From NCBI RefSeq assembly GCF_019457595.1, contig NZ_CP080419.1, positions 1,612,001-1,676,000 on the forward strand: a stretch of 64,000 bases of DNA, given 5' to 3'. The stretch is from Shewanella psychrotolerans. Lineage in GTDB: Bacteria > Pseudomonadota > Gammaproteobacteria > Enterobacterales > Shewanellaceae. Below, piece by piece: positions 38,501-49,917 of this stretch. Position 1 is the stretch's first letter. Every line of letters begins with the position of its first letter. Below the pieces are notes generated by a model. The model was not told where the DNA came from. It ran no database searches and saw only the letters and a program-made list of their open reading frames with translations. The position numbers and the translations under genes were made by a program.

Positions 38501-39003
38501 CGATTCGTAAGATAGATAAAGAGACTAAAACTCGTTTTAAAGAGACTTTCGATAAGGTTAATCAAGATTTAGGTGTGCTGTTTCCCAAAGTGTTTGGCGG
38601 TGGCAGTGCGCATTTGGCATTGACCGATGATGATCTGCTCGACACGGGCGTGACCATTATGGCGAGACCGCCAGGGAAAAAGAATAGTACGATCCACCTG
38701 CTTTCGGGTGGAGAAAAAGCGTTAACCGCTTTATCATTGGTGTTTGCGATTTTTAGACTCAATCCCGCACCTTTTTGTATGCTCGATGAGGTCGATGCGC
38801 CGCTTGATGATGCTAATGTCGATAGATTTTGCCGTTTGGTAAAAGAGATGTCTCAAAGCGTGCAATTTGTTTATATTAGTCACAACAAGATCACCATGGA
38901 ATTGGCTGATCAACTGATCGGTGTCACTATGCATGAACCAGGGGTTTCGCGTATAGTGGCCGTAGATATTGATGAGGCGGTGGCATTAGCCGACGCAGGA
39001 TAA
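35599..39003 (+). CDS. smc: Chromosome segregation protein SMC
   Basis: A 1134-residue ATPase. It has Walker A GPNGCGKSN (residues 31-39), an N-terminal coiled coil (about 165-490), a hinge near 500-640, a second coiled coil (about 640-970), then the signature LLSGGEKALTALSLVF and Walker B FCMLDEVDAPLDDAN. It organises and segregates chromosomes as a dimer. Start ATG 35599 gives MRLKQIKLAGFKSFVDV, the universal SMC start; the 21-codon upstream extension from GTG 35536 is unlikely. AAGGATAA lies about 16 nt upstream, an unusually long spacing. zipA follows 23 nt downstream. Confidence 0.93.
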   Translation: MRLKQIKLAGFKSFVDVTKIPFNQPLTAIIGPNGCGKSNVIDAVRWVLGESSAKNLRGDSMTDVIFNGSSARRPVSVASVELSFDNQEGRLAGQYASYQEIAVKRQVSRDGDSSYFLNGQKCRRKDITDLFMGTGLGPRSYAIIEQGTISRLIESKPQELRVFIEEAAGISRYKERRRETENRIRHTRENLERLGDIRQELGRQIDKLAEQAQAAKQYRELKQTERRQDAELNVSRLLELQAQLEKLTAEITAQELKKSELDAGNQSLQGQATELKLKLEELDQDEHSQVEAFYINATQIAKLEQSLKHRQQQDEHLKKQLATTQQKLALTQAQWQALDVASTTLDERYQSAVAQQQDAQQRIALIDEQMSEAQLSLEQHSESFTRVKQEQHQHQLQFQGAQSEYKHLTSNLAQKLQQKSALQSQLSKLSSVDGETTLQLQQSQCDSLIAQCEQLTFSNQQKTQQLTALEQQDKRLQQQIDALSQSLAEERGRFNIVERLLPHVEETGSRALWQSLDVEPGWEVAVDLALDGVLTQKVDVDESQVGFSQYAPKQWQGVRASVNLAPWLEHLRWATDLAGAKAMLATLAPFERIVTADGYLLGQGFLLQKSEQSSALVQLQMEKEALIASIANSEDSLHQLREQSLVVAQQLLDCRALNQQGATLLQGVQLELERISTQVDATKERISHAQEQQRHYSDQLEALAESELIDEQRLQVIGERLAKDELQANELQKQAEMASVNHTESRALTQRLKLQRDDLVVELNKHQTLLQSLNTEIALNQQQSGQYQQQIQELTTSLEALGLELDGSHQAEDDSSSQMQQQLSAALDIQQQKQQSLDKLRAQQAELQTQLDQIVSKQKQQLAKIEHLIQAISALSLRREGIKGQADSQHALLVEHDIDVQTVKCELDSSLSLGSRQKALERTRSRIEHLGAINLAAIEEYEQQSERKHYLDSQDADLTKALNSLEEAIRKIDKETKTRFKETFDKVNQDLGVLFPKVFGGGSAHLALTDDDLLDTGVTIMARPPGKKNSTIHLLSGGEKALTALSLVFAIFRLNPAPFCMLDEVDAPLDDANVDRFCRLVKEMSQSVQFVYISHNKITMELADQLIGVTMHEPGVSRIVAVDIDEAVALADAG

Positions 39004-39026
39004 TTATGGGAAAAGCAGGGTAATCA

Positions 39027-40043
39027 ATGGAAAATTTGCAACTGGTATTGTCAGTGTTAGGAGCGATTGCCATTATCGCGGTACTTGTGCATGGTTTTTG
39101 GTCCATTAAAAGGCAGCAGCCTAAGCCGTTAAAAGAAACGCGGATGACTGGGTTCAATAAAGAGCAAAATAGAGATCGTGATGGCTTCGATGCCGACGGT
39201 ATTGGTGCGGTTCGAGTACGTAAGCTTGGCTCGGCAGAGTCTCTCTCATCGGCTGAAACTGAACAAGCAAATCCAACTCATTTAACCAAGACATCTTCAG
39301 ATATTGCTGACGAACATAAGTTCTCTTTGTCTGACGAGCCTAAACGAAAAGCACCTCGTCAGCGCCAAGAGCCAACGCTTTTAGATAGCAGCACTGATGA
39401 TATCGAACAGATGGAGTTAGGTTTAGGCCAAGTACCCGCTCAACCTTCACTTTTTGAAGATCCTGTATGCTCACGTAAACCTGAGCAAGCTAAGCCAAAG
39501 TCAAAACCTGTTGCTCCAGAAGCACTAAAGCCAACGTCAGTCGAAGCGGAAGTTCAAATTGCACAGGCTGAAGCCGAACTCAGCGTCGAGTCACAACTTG
39601 CGACTGAAGAGGTGAAAGAGGAACCTTTAGGGGATCCACAAGATGTCTTAGTATTGCATGTGGTTGCCGAAGAGGGGGAGCACCTAAATGGCGCAGAACT
39701 CTTGCCTAGTCTGCTTACGCTGCACTTTAAGTTTGGCGAGATGGATATTTTTCATCGCCATGAAGACAACGCCGGAACGGGCAAGGTGCTGTTTTCACTG
39801 GCTAACATGGTTAAGCCTGGGGTCTTTAACCCCGATGAAATGGAACAGTTTACTACCCAAGGCATCGTATTATTTATGACGCTACCTTGTTACGGTGACG
39901 CGTTAATGAATTTCTCCAATATGCTTAATTCGGCCCATCAGCTTGCCGATGATTTAGGCGGCGTATTACTCGATGGTGCTCGTTCTCCTTGGAATGAACA
40001 GAAGAAGCAGGCTTACCTGCAACGTATCCGCGCCCAAGCGTAA
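39027..40043 (+). CDS. zipA: Cell division protein ZipA
   Basis: A 338-residue protein with an N-terminal membrane anchor ([20 protein letters not shown], about residues 5-24), a charged E/P/Q-rich linker (about 30-205) and a C-terminal FtsZ-binding domain: [51 protein letters not shown]. ZipA tethers the FtsZ ring to the inner membrane. It lies between smc and ligA in one transcription direction. Confidence 0.93.
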   Translation: MENLQLVLSVLGAIAIIAVLVHGFWSIKRQQPKPLKETRMTGFNKEQNRDRDGFDADGIGAVRVRKLGSAESLSSAETEQANPTHLTKTSSDIADEHKFSLSDEPKRKAPRQRQEPTLLDSSTDDIEQMELGLGQVPAQPSLFEDPVCSRKPEQAKPKSKPVAPEALKPTSVEAEVQIAQAEAELSVESQLATEEVKEEPLGDPQDVLVLHVVAEEGEHLNGAELLPSLLTLHFKFGEMDIFHRHEDNAGTGKVLFSLANMVKPGVFNPDEMEQFTTQGIVLFMTLPCYGDALMNFSNMLNSAHQLADDLGGVLLDGARSPWNEQKKQAYLQRIRAQA

Positions 40044-40080
40044 ATAACATAAGCATAGACTAACTGATTGATATTATTTT

Positions 40081-40102
40081 AGAGGCCGCATCAGCGGCCT
40101 CT
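40081..40102 (+). terminator. Strong hairpin between zipA and ligA
   Basis: A perfect 9-bp stem AGAGGCCGC/GCGGCCTCT with ATCA loop. The T-run is weak, so it may be an attenuator rather than a full terminator. Confidence 0.55.
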
Positions 40103-40111
40103 ATTGCTTAA

Positions 40112-42136
<2,025 letters not shown>

Positions 42137-42159
42137 CAAAGCCTAGCGACTAATAATGA

Positions 42160-42190
42160 AAGCGTCATCCTCCGATGGCGTTTTTTGTTT
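42160..42190 (+). terminator. Terminator after ligA
   Basis: CGTCATC/GATGGCG stem (one G-T pair) followed by TTTTTTG. Confidence 0.8.
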
Positions 42191-42265
42191 ATAAACCAAG
42201 GTGAGATTGAATTCGATAAAATCGTCTCCATATTGTTAACAAACTAAATAAAAAGAGAGCGGCAG

Positions 42266-42757
42266 TTGAATTTTAGTCATATTAATTGGCTTGATGAAAA
42301 GGGATATTTTAAACCGCCTTTGATGCTATACGTTATGTTGGCATTTGTTGGCCGTGGTTGGTGTGTATTTATAGCCTCATTAACTCAAGCTAGTGATAGA
42401 GCTGGACTCGTCGCGCTAATTTATCCACAAAAATCAGATTTCCTACTTTCCCTAGCGGCAGGTTTTGGTGCTTTGGTGCTGTATGGATTGGTGATCGCCG
42501 AACGTAAGCGTAGCCCCTTGTGGCTCAGGCCGTTGTTTAATCAGCTCAAGCTTCTACTCATCATATTGTTGATGATCGATGGTGGGTTGTTGTTGCAACG
42601 ATTAGTACATAATTACTTTTTATATACTTGGAGTTTTGGCCTCGACGCGCTGTTTCTGTTTTGGAGCCTTATCTATATCGCAAAGTCTAAACATTTAGCT
42701 TATTACCTTGGAGATTGGCGCACCGAACAGGCCGAAGAATCCCAATCGGCAGAATAA
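42266..42757 (+). CDS. DUF2919 (YfeZ-like) membrane protein
   Basis: A 163-residue protein with about four TM segments. It opens with INWLDEKGYFKPPLMLYVMLAFVGRGW, the hallmark of DUF2919 proteins such as E. coli YfeZ. Function unknown. The start TTG 42266 follows an AGAGAGCGGC purine-rich stretch. No ATG precedes the conserved block. Confidence 0.75.
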   Translation: MNFSHINWLDEKGYFKPPLMLYVMLAFVGRGWCVFIASLTQASDRAGLVALIYPQKSDFLLSLAAGFGALVLYGLVIAERKRSPLWLRPLFNQLKLLLIILLMIDGGLLLQRLVHNYFLYTWSFGLDALFLFWSLIYIAKSKHLAYYLGDWRTEQAEESQSAE

Positions 42758-43000
42758 CCGATCGACTAAGTGCACTTTTATTAATTCATTTACTGCTTAT
42801 TTTGGCCATGATAACTCCCTTTAATTGCCAATAAACTTAAGACAATTTCAAATCTATTGTCAATTTTATGGCAACTTGTACAATTTGAGTTGCTATTGAC
42901 TATAGTTATGTTATTAAAGTTAATCTGGTTTTCATTTAATATGTTGTTATGTGCCAGTTTGACTCACAACAGATAATAGATCATACAACGTGAGTTCATC

Positions 43001-44224
43001 ATGGAGTTACTTCGCGTGGCGAAAGCAGAGCCTATCCAAATACCACTTTCAAAATTGCAAATTGGCCTTACGGTTAAACTTCCCTTGTCTTGGAAGAATC
43101 ATCCATTTTTATTAAATCGCATAAAAATTGAAGAGGAGGCGCAAATTGAGCTAATTAAAAGCTTAGGTGTGCCCTATGTTATTGTGCTCTCTGGTGATGA
43201 ACTGCTCGAAGAGGCAGAGAACGAAGAGGTTAGCCAAGTCAAAAATGAAGAGGTGCTTGTTGATCCCGTGGCAGAGGCCAAGCAACAGGTGCGCAAATCT
43301 CTACGTTTAAGTCAAAAGCGTTTCATCGATTCGCTTAACAATAGTCGCTCTATGTTTAGTAAAATAGCCAGCGATCCTGAGGGGGCATATCGAGAAGCGG
43401 CAACCTTGGTCGAGAACTTGCTCGATCATATGTATGAATATAAACATCCGCACCTCGCGCTCGTTTCGGCTGGGGAGTCAGATAACAGTGTGACTCAGCA
43501 CGGTATATCGGTGGCGGTGATTTCACTGATGATCGCCAAAGCGATGGAAATGTCAAAATCAGATATGCGTGATATCGCCTTAGGCTGCCTATTTCACGAT
43601 ATTGGCAAACTAAGAGTGCCTGAGAGTATTCGACGTAAGAACACGCCATTAACACCATCAGAAGCCAACTTTTTAAAGATGCATCCCAATTTTGGCAATG
43701 ACATGCTGTCGAAGACAGGGCTATTCAATAAGGTAGTGCTCAATATCGTGTTACATCACCATGAGTTTATCGATGGCTCAGGGTTTCCCGATGGACTCAC
43801 CGAGAAGAAAATTCCTATTAGTACTCAGCTAGTGAGCCTAGCTAATGACTATGATGACCAACTTTGGAGCGATGTCAGCCGTTCGCCTCAAGTCGCATTA
43901 GGCTACTTGTTTAAAAACCATGCCGGCAAACATTCTGAGACCTTAATTGCGGTGCTGGTTAAGTTGCTTGGGATTTATCCACCAGGGACTTTAGTACAGC
44001 TCTCTGATGGCTGTGTGGGTAAAGTGATGATGACCACCTCATCGGTTAAGCAGCCTCAAGTTTGGGCTTGTAATAGTGATGGTAGTGAGCCAGGCCTGCG
44101 CTTTCTTATGCAAGAAGAGGTGTTTGTTGAGAGTGTATTAAAAATTGAAGAACTGAAAGAGGGGGCCTTGAAAGTACTGCAGGTCGATAATGGGATCAGT
44201 TTTTATTTCAGTGGAATGCAATAA
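43001..44224 (+). CDS. HD-GYP domain protein, probable cyclic-di-GMP phosphodiesterase
   Basis: A 407-residue protein. The N-terminal ~130 residues match DUF3391 (IQIPLSKLQIGLTVKLPLSW, acidic linker). The HD-GYP domain has His167, HD at 199-200 (FHDIGKLRVPE), HHHE at 252-255 and DGSGFPDG at 258-265. All metal and GYP-motif residues are present, so it should be active on c-di-GMP. Expected effect is to lower c-di-GMP and favour motility. About 240 nt of promoter-bearing sequence precedes it; it is apparently monocistronic. Confidence 0.88.
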   Translation: MELLRVAKAEPIQIPLSKLQIGLTVKLPLSWKNHPFLLNRIKIEEEAQIELIKSLGVPYVIVLSGDELLEEAENEEVSQVKNEEVLVDPVAEAKQQVRKSLRLSQKRFIDSLNNSRSMFSKIASDPEGAYREAATLVENLLDHMYEYKHPHLALVSAGESDNSVTQHGISVAVISLMIAKAMEMSKSDMRDIALGCLFHDIGKLRVPESIRRKNTPLTPSEANFLKMHPNFGNDMLSKTGLFNKVVLNIVLHHHEFIDGSGFPDGLTEKKIPISTQLVSLANDYDDQLWSDVSRSPQVALGYLFKNHAGKHSETLIAVLVKLLGIYPPGTLVQLSDGCVGKVMMTTSSVKQPQVWACNSDGSEPGLRFLMQEEVFVESVLKIEELKEGALKVLQVDNGISFYFSGMQ

Positions 44225-44289
44225 CAGCCTTTTATGGGGGCCTCGATTAAGGTATTTTAGATTAACTATCCGTTTGTAAAGAAACTCTT

Positions 44290-45102
44290 ATGATTCATTC
44301 TGTTGCCGTAGTTGGATGCGGTTGGTTTGGTTTACCTTTAGCAAAAGCTCTGGTCGATAAGGGCTTTTCAGTTAGTGGTTCAAAACGGGATGCAGCGCAA
44401 GCGTTAGCACTTAAAGAGCTTGGCATCGACGGATTTGTATTAGATCTCGACGCTCAGCAGCCTGTTGATAATGAGCAATTAGCTAAACTTCACACCGATG
44501 CGATAGTCATTAATATTCCCCCTGGACTTCGCCGTGGTGACAATGGTTACCTTGTGCGGCTTGAACGGCTTCTTTTGTTGATGGGCGATCATCGCTATCA
44601 GCGGGTTATCTTTATTAGCACCACGGGCGTGTATCCCGCTAATGGCAAGGTGCAACATGAAGCGGATGCAAAAGCGCACAACGATACCAGTGAAGTACTA
44701 CTGCAGGCTGAAGCCATGTTTAAAGATGCGGTCATTGTTCGATTTGCTGGATTAATCGGACCTAAGCGTCACCCAGGACGGTTTCTTGCCGGCAAAATGA
44801 GCTTAACTGGGGGGATGCTCTCGGTCAACATGACCCATCTTGATGATTGTGTCGGCGGTGTAATGGCCTTACTTACCCATCAAGGGCAACTGGCACCTGC
44901 TTATAATATCTGCTCCCCCGATCATCCCTACAAAGCGGCGTTTTATCAGCGTGCTGCGGCAATGTTAGGACTAGTTGAGCCAGAGTTTGCCTCATCGGGC
45001 GAGGACTGCGAGGATAAAGTGGTCGATGGCTCGCTCATCTGTAAGCAGCTTGGCTACCAATATCGTCATCAGGATCTATTTAATATGCTCGAGCATTGTT
45101 AA
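44290..45102 (+). CDS. YeeZ-like SDR/NAD(P)-binding protein
   Basis: A 270-residue protein starting with a Rossmann motif VAVVGCGWFGLPLAKALVDKG, followed by FISTTGVYPANGKVQHE and GLIGPKRHPGRFLAGK, as in E. coli YeeZ. Predicted to bind NAD(P). The classical YxxxK is not evident, so the reaction is uncertain. It lies 65 nt after the HD-GYP gene. Confidence 0.75.
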   Translation: MIHSVAVVGCGWFGLPLAKALVDKGFSVSGSKRDAAQALALKELGIDGFVLDLDAQQPVDNEQLAKLHTDAIVINIPPGLRRGDNGYLVRLERLLLLMGDHRYQRVIFISTTGVYPANGKVQHEADAKAHNDTSEVLLQAEAMFKDAVIVRFAGLIGPKRHPGRFLAGKMSLTGGMLSVNMTHLDDCVGGVMALLTHQGQLAPAYNICSPDHPYKAAFYQRAAAMLGLVEPEFASSGEDCEDKVVDGSLICKQLGYQYRHQDLFNMLEHC

Positions 45103-45176
45103 TCGAGAGGTTCAAGGTTGAGTGGATTTACTCATTAGGTCTATTTATTAATGTCTACTTTTTTAAAGAGTGAAAT

Positions 45177-45797
45177 ATGAAGAAACTAATCCATGCTGTA
45201 CAGTTTATCGCTGTTGTTTTCACGGCCTTTTTTGCCAGTCAATTAGCGGCACAAACGCAATTTGTTGAAGGTCGTGATTATATTAAGGTTGCGGGTATTC
45301 CTGAGGCCACTAAGCCTGTGGTTCGTGAGTTCTTCTCCTATAATTGTCCTCATTGTTATCGTCAAGATGGCTTCTTTAATGCCACGATGGCAAAGCTCGA
45401 TGGTAGTGTTGATTTTGAGCGTACGCCAGTAGGGGCTGGACGTCCAAGTTGGCAGTTGAGTCAAGAAGCTTACTATCTTGCACAAAAATTCCAAGTTACC
45501 TCTCAGGCTCATGGCAATCTATTTAAGCGTATTCACGAAGGTAAAGGTGCATTTACTCGCCAAGACGAGTTAACCGAGTTTTTTGTTGCGCAAGGTATTG
45601 CTAAAGCAGAAGTTGATAAGGCAATTGAATCGGCCGATCGCAAATTAACCCTAGCTAACTATGATACTCAGGCGCAACTGGCTGGTATTCGCGGCGTACC
45701 TGCATTATTGGTTAACGGTAAGTATCTGGTGACGTCGAAAACCCATTCTGCCGATGAGTTATCGGCGCTGTTGAAATATCTTTCTACGCTAGAATAG
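45177..45797 (+). CDS. dsbA: Periplasmic thiol:disulfide oxidoreductase DsbA
   Basis: A 206-residue protein with a signal peptide (MKKLIHAVQFIAVVFTAFFA, cleavage near LAA). The active site is C57-P-H-C60 (YNCPHCYR), and the cis-Pro loop reads GIRGVPALLVNGKYLV. It introduces disulfides into exported proteins, re-oxidised by DsbB. The length fits DsbA (208 in E. coli). DsbA paralogues occur in this group, so it could be a second copy. Confidence 0.88.
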   Translation: MKKLIHAVQFIAVVFTAFFASQLAAQTQFVEGRDYIKVAGIPEATKPVVREFFSYNCPHCYRQDGFFNATMAKLDGSVDFERTPVGAGRPSWQLSQEAYYLAQKFQVTSQAHGNLFKRIHEGKGAFTRQDELTEFFVAQGIAKAEVDKAIESADRKLTLANYDTQAQLAGIRGVPALLVNGKYLVTSKTHSADELSALLKYLSTLE

Positions 45798-45929
45798 GTT
45801 GCCATTAACTTCAGGTTTATTTCGTCATAGCATGGTGAAGTTTAAATCGCCGTCAGGCTAACTCCTATCACTTGAGATGTTTAGCGTGAACTGGATAGCG
45901 AGTATTGCTTATTTGAACGGTCCCTTTGA

Positions 45930-46122
45930 TGAATGGATTTTCTCAGGGTTTGGAGCCCTCACTATCGGTCAGACGTTGTGAATGTCTTTAATGCACGACG
46001 ATATGGATATAGCGGGTAGGGTTACGCATGGAGCAGTTGCCGAGGCGCAATTAAAGACAAGCGCTAAGCTTTAGTGCTAAATTGTCGCTGAGCGAACACA
46101 TCTTTATACTAATTGGTATAAC
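45930..46122 (+). repeat. Dispersed intergenic repeat, copy B (right part)
   Basis: Aligns with 17720-17870 of copy A: TCAGACGTTGT, ACGCATGGAGC/ACACATGGAGC, GCCGAGG/ACCGAGG and GCAATTAA occur in the same order. It ends in CTTTATACTAATTGGTATAAC, whose reverse complement resembles the left end of copy A. The left part is not recognisable here; the left boundary is approximate. Confidence 0.65.
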
Positions 46123-46131
46123 ATAAAAAAT

Positions 46132-46160
46132 CCCCTCAAACACAATGCTTGAGGGGGTTG
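46132..46160. terminator. Hairpin before ydiJ, possible terminator
   Basis: CCCCTCAA/TTGAGGGG stem with an AAAAAA on the left side, so it would best terminate minus-strand transcripts; no gene there needs it. It also lies beyond dsbA. Confidence 0.5.
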
Positions 46161-46284
46161 TCACCCAAAGACAGGGTCGTTGAACTGATCATTTTTCTTA
46201 ACTGCTCAGTGTTAGCTTCTTAGCTGCTTTTTTTTTGTTTATACTGGTTGCAATATTTTTATAACAATAAAGACAGAAATCATC

Positions 46285-49200
46285 ATGCTACCTAAGTTAT
46301 CTCATCAACAAACGCTTGAGCCCGTGTACTTAGCTTTTCTTAATGTGTTAGCAGAAAGCGGTTTTACCGGTGATATCGATAAGCGATACAGTGCGCGACT
46401 GGCCCAAGCGACAGATAATTCTGTTTATCAATTTTTACCTCAAGCCGTACTTTATCCAAGAAACCAAACTGATATACGCATAGCCTTAAAGCTGGCATCA
46501 AGCGCTGAGTTTGAAAAGGTGGTATTTAGCGCGCGTGGTGGTGGTACTGGCACCAATGGTCAGTCGCTAACCCATGGCTTAATCCTTGATCTGTCTCGTT
46601 ATATGAATCGAGTTTTAGAAGTTAATGTCGAGGAAGGATGGGTGCGCGTTGAGGCCGGCGTTATCAAAGATGCGCTTAATGACGCGCTGCGTCCACATGG
46701 TTACTTCTTTAGCCCCGACTTATCGACGTCAAACCGTGCGACCTTAGGTGGCATGATTAATACCGATGCATCGGGGGCAGGCTCGTTAGTTTATGGTAAA
46801 ACATCCGATCATGTGCTTGAGCTGACCAGTGTATTGTTTGATGGTAGTGTATTAGAGACTGGCCCTGTTCATCTTGAGGGGCTGAAAGCATTAGAAGCGC
46901 TTGAACACCCAGATTTAGCTCAGTGTTTACAGCGTGATATTGCTAAAATTACCCGAGAGCATCGCGATGAAGTGAATGCCCGTTTCCCCAAGCTTAACCG
47001 TTTTTTGACGGGATACGATCTTAAAAATGTGTGGAATGAATCCTTAGATGAGTTCAATTTGTCACGCATTTTAACGGGCTCTGAAGGGACGCTTGCGGTT
47101 ATCACCGAAGCTAAATTGGATATCACACCGCTGCCATCGACTCGCATGATGGTCAATATTAAATATGACTCATTTCAATCGGCGTTACGCCATGCTCCTG
47201 ATTTAGTCAAAGCTAAGGCGACCGTTGTTGAAACCGTTGACTCCAAAGTACTTAATTTGGCTAAACAGGATATTATCTGGCATTCAGTTTCTTCGCTAAT
47301 AGAAGATATACCGAGTAAATCTATTGATGGTTTAAACATGGTGGAGTTTGCTGGCGAGACCGATGAGGTCGAGTATAAAGTAAACTTGTTATGTGAGATG
47401 CTAGATACTCAGATAGCGGCTCAAAAAGGTGGTTTACTCGGCTACCAAGTGACTGCTGATAAAGGCTCTATCAATACTATTTATGCCATGCGCAAGAAGG
47501 CGGTTGGTTTGTTAGGGGCAACCAAAGGCAGTCGTAAACCTATTGCTTTTGCCGAAGATACCGCAGTACCACCAGAGAAGTTAGCCGATTATATTATGGA
47601 GTTTAGGGCGCTGCTCGACAGCCATGAACTCCAATATGGCATGTTTGGTCATGTTGATGCGGGTGTGCTGCATGTGCGACCAGCACTCGATATGTGCGAT
47701 CCTAATGACGAACGTTTGTTGAAAAACGTATCTGATGAAGTTGCGGCACTAACCCTCAAATATGGCGGCTTGATGTGGGGGGAGCATGGTAAAGGGGTTC
47801 GAGGTGAATATGGTCCATCGGTGTTTGGTGAAACCCTGTTTAGTGTACTTGAAGACGTTAAAGGCTTGTTTGATCCGCTCAATAAACTCAATCCGGGTAA
47901 GCTGGTGGCACCTAAAAACAGTGGCCCCCTTCAATACAATGTTGATAGTGCCAAACGCGGTGCATTCGATAGGCAAATTCCAGTTAATACCCGAGAAGCC
48001 TTTCCTGACGTAATGAACTGTAATGGCAACGGATTATGTTTTAATTACAGTGTCTATTCACCTATGTGCCCCTCATTTAAGGTCACTGGTGATAGAGTGC
48101 AATCGCCTAAAGGTCGCGCGGGACTCATGCGTGAATGGCTCAGACTGCTAGAAGCTGAAGGTGTTGATGTCGAAGCCTTAGCTAAAGCCAAGCCGCTAGG
48201 CTGGCTACAACGCACTCAGAACACTTTAAAGATGGACAGAGAATATGATTACTCCCATGAGGTGATGGAGTCATTAAAAGGCTGTTTAGCCTGTAAGGCA
48301 TGCTCATCTCAGTGCCCGGTTAAAGTCGATGTACCAAAGTTTCGAGCGCAATTTTTTAATATCTATTATCAACGCTATCTGCGTCCCGCAAAGGATTATT
48401 TGGTCGCTGGAATTGAAGACTCGTTGCCGCTGATGGCCATGATGCCAAGAGTCACCAATGCAGTATCACAGAACTCAGTTAGCCAATGGGTGATCAAAAA
48501 ATCCTTAGGCTATGTTGATGCGCCAGCGTTGTCTGTGCCAACGTTGAAACAAAGATTAGAGAATCATAGTTGCCGGGGTTACGATTTAGAGGCGCTAAAA
48601 CAGATCCCCCAAGATGAGCGTAAGAAACATGTCTTAGTGGTACAAGATCCGTTTAACAGTTTTTATGAGGCGGATACTGTGTATCACCTTATCCAACTTA
48701 TCGAAAAGCTTGGATTTAAACCCGTGCTTCTGCCTTTTAAACCCAATGGTAAGCCAATCCATATTAAGGGTTTCATCGATAAGTTTGCTAAAACAGCGCA
48801 ATCTAGCGCCGACTTTTTAAATCAGGTTTTTGCCCTTGGAATGCCAATGATTGGTGTCGATCCGGCTATGGTGCTTTGTTATCGAGATGAATATAAAGAG
48901 GTACTCGGCGATGACCGTGGCGAGTTTAACGTGCTGCTTGCTAACGAATGGTTATTGAGTATTTTAGAGAAAACGCCTGATATTAAAAAGAGTGGGAAAG
49001 AGTTTACTTGGTTTAGCCATTGTACCGAGTCAACGGCAAAACCTAATACCGCAAATGAGTGGCAGGCCATTTTTAATCAGTTTGGTGCAACACTTAATAC
49101 GATGAGTTTAGGCTGCTGCGGTATGGCGGGCACCTATGGTCACGAAGGTGAGAATCAGCAGCGTACTAAGGCATTATTCGATATGTCATGGGACAAAGCC

Positions 49201-49323
49201 ATTAAACAACTACCCCAGGATCAAATTTTGGTGTCGGGCTATTCATGCCGCAGCCAGGTAAAGCGTTTTGGTGGTTTTAAGCCTAAACATCCGATACAAG
49301 CCTTACTAGCCTTACTCAAATAA
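46285..49323 (+). CDS. ydiJ: D-2-hydroxyglutarate dehydrogenase YdiJ-type FAD/Fe-S protein
   Basis: A 1012-residue fusion of a FAD-linked oxidase (ARGGGTGTNGQSL, STSNRATLGGMINTDASGAGSL, LTGSEGTLAVITEAKL, HGKGVRGEYGPSVFG) and an Fe-S/CCG-domain C-terminus (CLACKACSSQCPVKVDVPKFR; SLGCCGMAGTYG). Length matches E. coli YdiJ (1018), which oxidises D-2-hydroxyglutarate. The downstream gene's ATG overlaps its stop codon (TAATG), so they are cotranscribed. Confidence 0.9.
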   Translation: MLPKLSHQQTLEPVYLAFLNVLAESGFTGDIDKRYSARLAQATDNSVYQFLPQAVLYPRNQTDIRIALKLASSAEFEKVVFSARGGGTGTNGQSLTHGLILDLSRYMNRVLEVNVEEGWVRVEAGVIKDALNDALRPHGYFFSPDLSTSNRATLGGMINTDASGAGSLVYGKTSDHVLELTSVLFDGSVLETGPVHLEGLKALEALEHPDLAQCLQRDIAKITREHRDEVNARFPKLNRFLTGYDLKNVWNESLDEFNLSRILTGSEGTLAVITEAKLDITPLPSTRMMVNIKYDSFQSALRHAPDLVKAKATVVETVDSKVLNLAKQDIIWHSVSSLIEDIPSKSIDGLNMVEFAGETDEVEYKVNLLCEMLDTQIAAQKGGLLGYQVTADKGSINTIYAMRKKAVGLLGATKGSRKPIAFAEDTAVPPEKLADYIMEFRALLDSHELQYGMFGHVDAGVLHVRPALDMCDPNDERLLKNVSDEVAALTLKYGGLMWGEHGKGVRGEYGPSVFGETLFSVLEDVKGLFDPLNKLNPGKLVAPKNSGPLQYNVDSAKRGAFDRQIPVNTREAFPDVMNCNGNGLCFNYSVYSPMCPSFKVTGDRVQSPKGRAGLMREWLRLLEAEGVDVEALAKAKPLGWLQRTQNTLKMDREYDYSHEVMESLKGCLACKACSSQCPVKVDVPKFRAQFFNIYYQRYLRPAKDYLVAGIEDSLPLMAMMPRVTNAVSQNSVSQWVIKKSLGYVDAPALSVPTLKQRLENHSCRGYDLEALKQIPQDERKKHVLVVQDPFNSFYEADTVYHLIQLIEKLGFKPVLLPFKPNGKPIHIKGFIDKFAKTAQSSADFLNQVFALGMPMIGVDPAMVLCYRDEYKEVLGDDRGEFNVLLANEWLLSILEKTPDIKKSGKEFTWFSHCTESTAKPNTANEWQAIFNQFGATLNTMSLGCCGMAGTYGHEGENQQRTKALFDMSWDKAIKQLPQDQILVSGYSCRSQVKRFGGFKPKHPIQALLALLK

Positions 49324-49772
49324 TGAGTGATAAAGGAGCTGTTTTTCAGCATTTGCACAAACTTACTGACGATGTGAGTTTGTGCGATGATAAGGTGCTG
49401 TTTCATATTGACCAGCAGGGGCGTTGGTTCTATCAGCAAGAGGCTTTACCCGATAAGTTTTGTCGTCTGTTTTCAACGATTCTGCAGCGTATCGACGGCT
49501 GCTATTATCTTATTACACCGGTAGAAAAAGTGATGGTTGATGTTGTGGCTCATCCGTTACTGATCGTCGATTATGGGCTTGAGCAAGATGGGGCATTTAA
49601 GATTAGCACCTCTATCGGTACCCAATATTATGTCGATAATTACCAGTGTTTTGAGATCCATGAACAAGATATCTTCGTATTACTAGCAAGAGGCTTGTAT
49701 GCGAAACTAGGAAGAGCTTGTTATTATCGTTTTGTCGAACAGTTTTTACTCAGTGACGAAGATCTTTTTTAA
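49323..49772 (+). CDS. DUF1285 family protein
   Basis: A 149-residue protein with FHIDQQGRWFYQQEALP..FCRLFSTIL, DGCYYLITPVEKVMVDVVAHPLLIVDY, and VLLARGLYAKLGRACYYRFVEQ, which match the DUF1285 family. No TM or signal. Function unknown. One-base overlap with ydiJ suggests a link to that flavoprotein. Confidence 0.8.
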   Translation: MSDKGAVFQHLHKLTDDVSLCDDKVLFHIDQQGRWFYQQEALPDKFCRLFSTILQRIDGCYYLITPVEKVMVDVVAHPLLIVDYGLEQDGAFKISTSIGTQYYVDNYQCFEIHEQDIFVLLARGLYAKLGRACYYRFVEQFLLSDEDLF

Positions 49773-49917
49773 ATCAGAGCCTATGTTTATCTGTTATAAG
49801 TTACTATTTGATAAAGCGAATAGTTTTTCGTTACTAATTTAGTTGAGTTCATCCCTAGTTTCTTTAAGGCCAAGTGGTAGTATTAATATCAAGGCAACTG
49901 GTTTTGGGAGGTGCTGA

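Larger units (their letters stand above)
45798..46284. other. Intergenic region with repeat copy B (487 nt)
   Basis: No ORF was found. It contains a partial copy of the dispersed repeat (from about 45930) and then the hairpin at 46134-46156. The last ~120 nt should hold the ydiJ promoter. Confidence 0.6.
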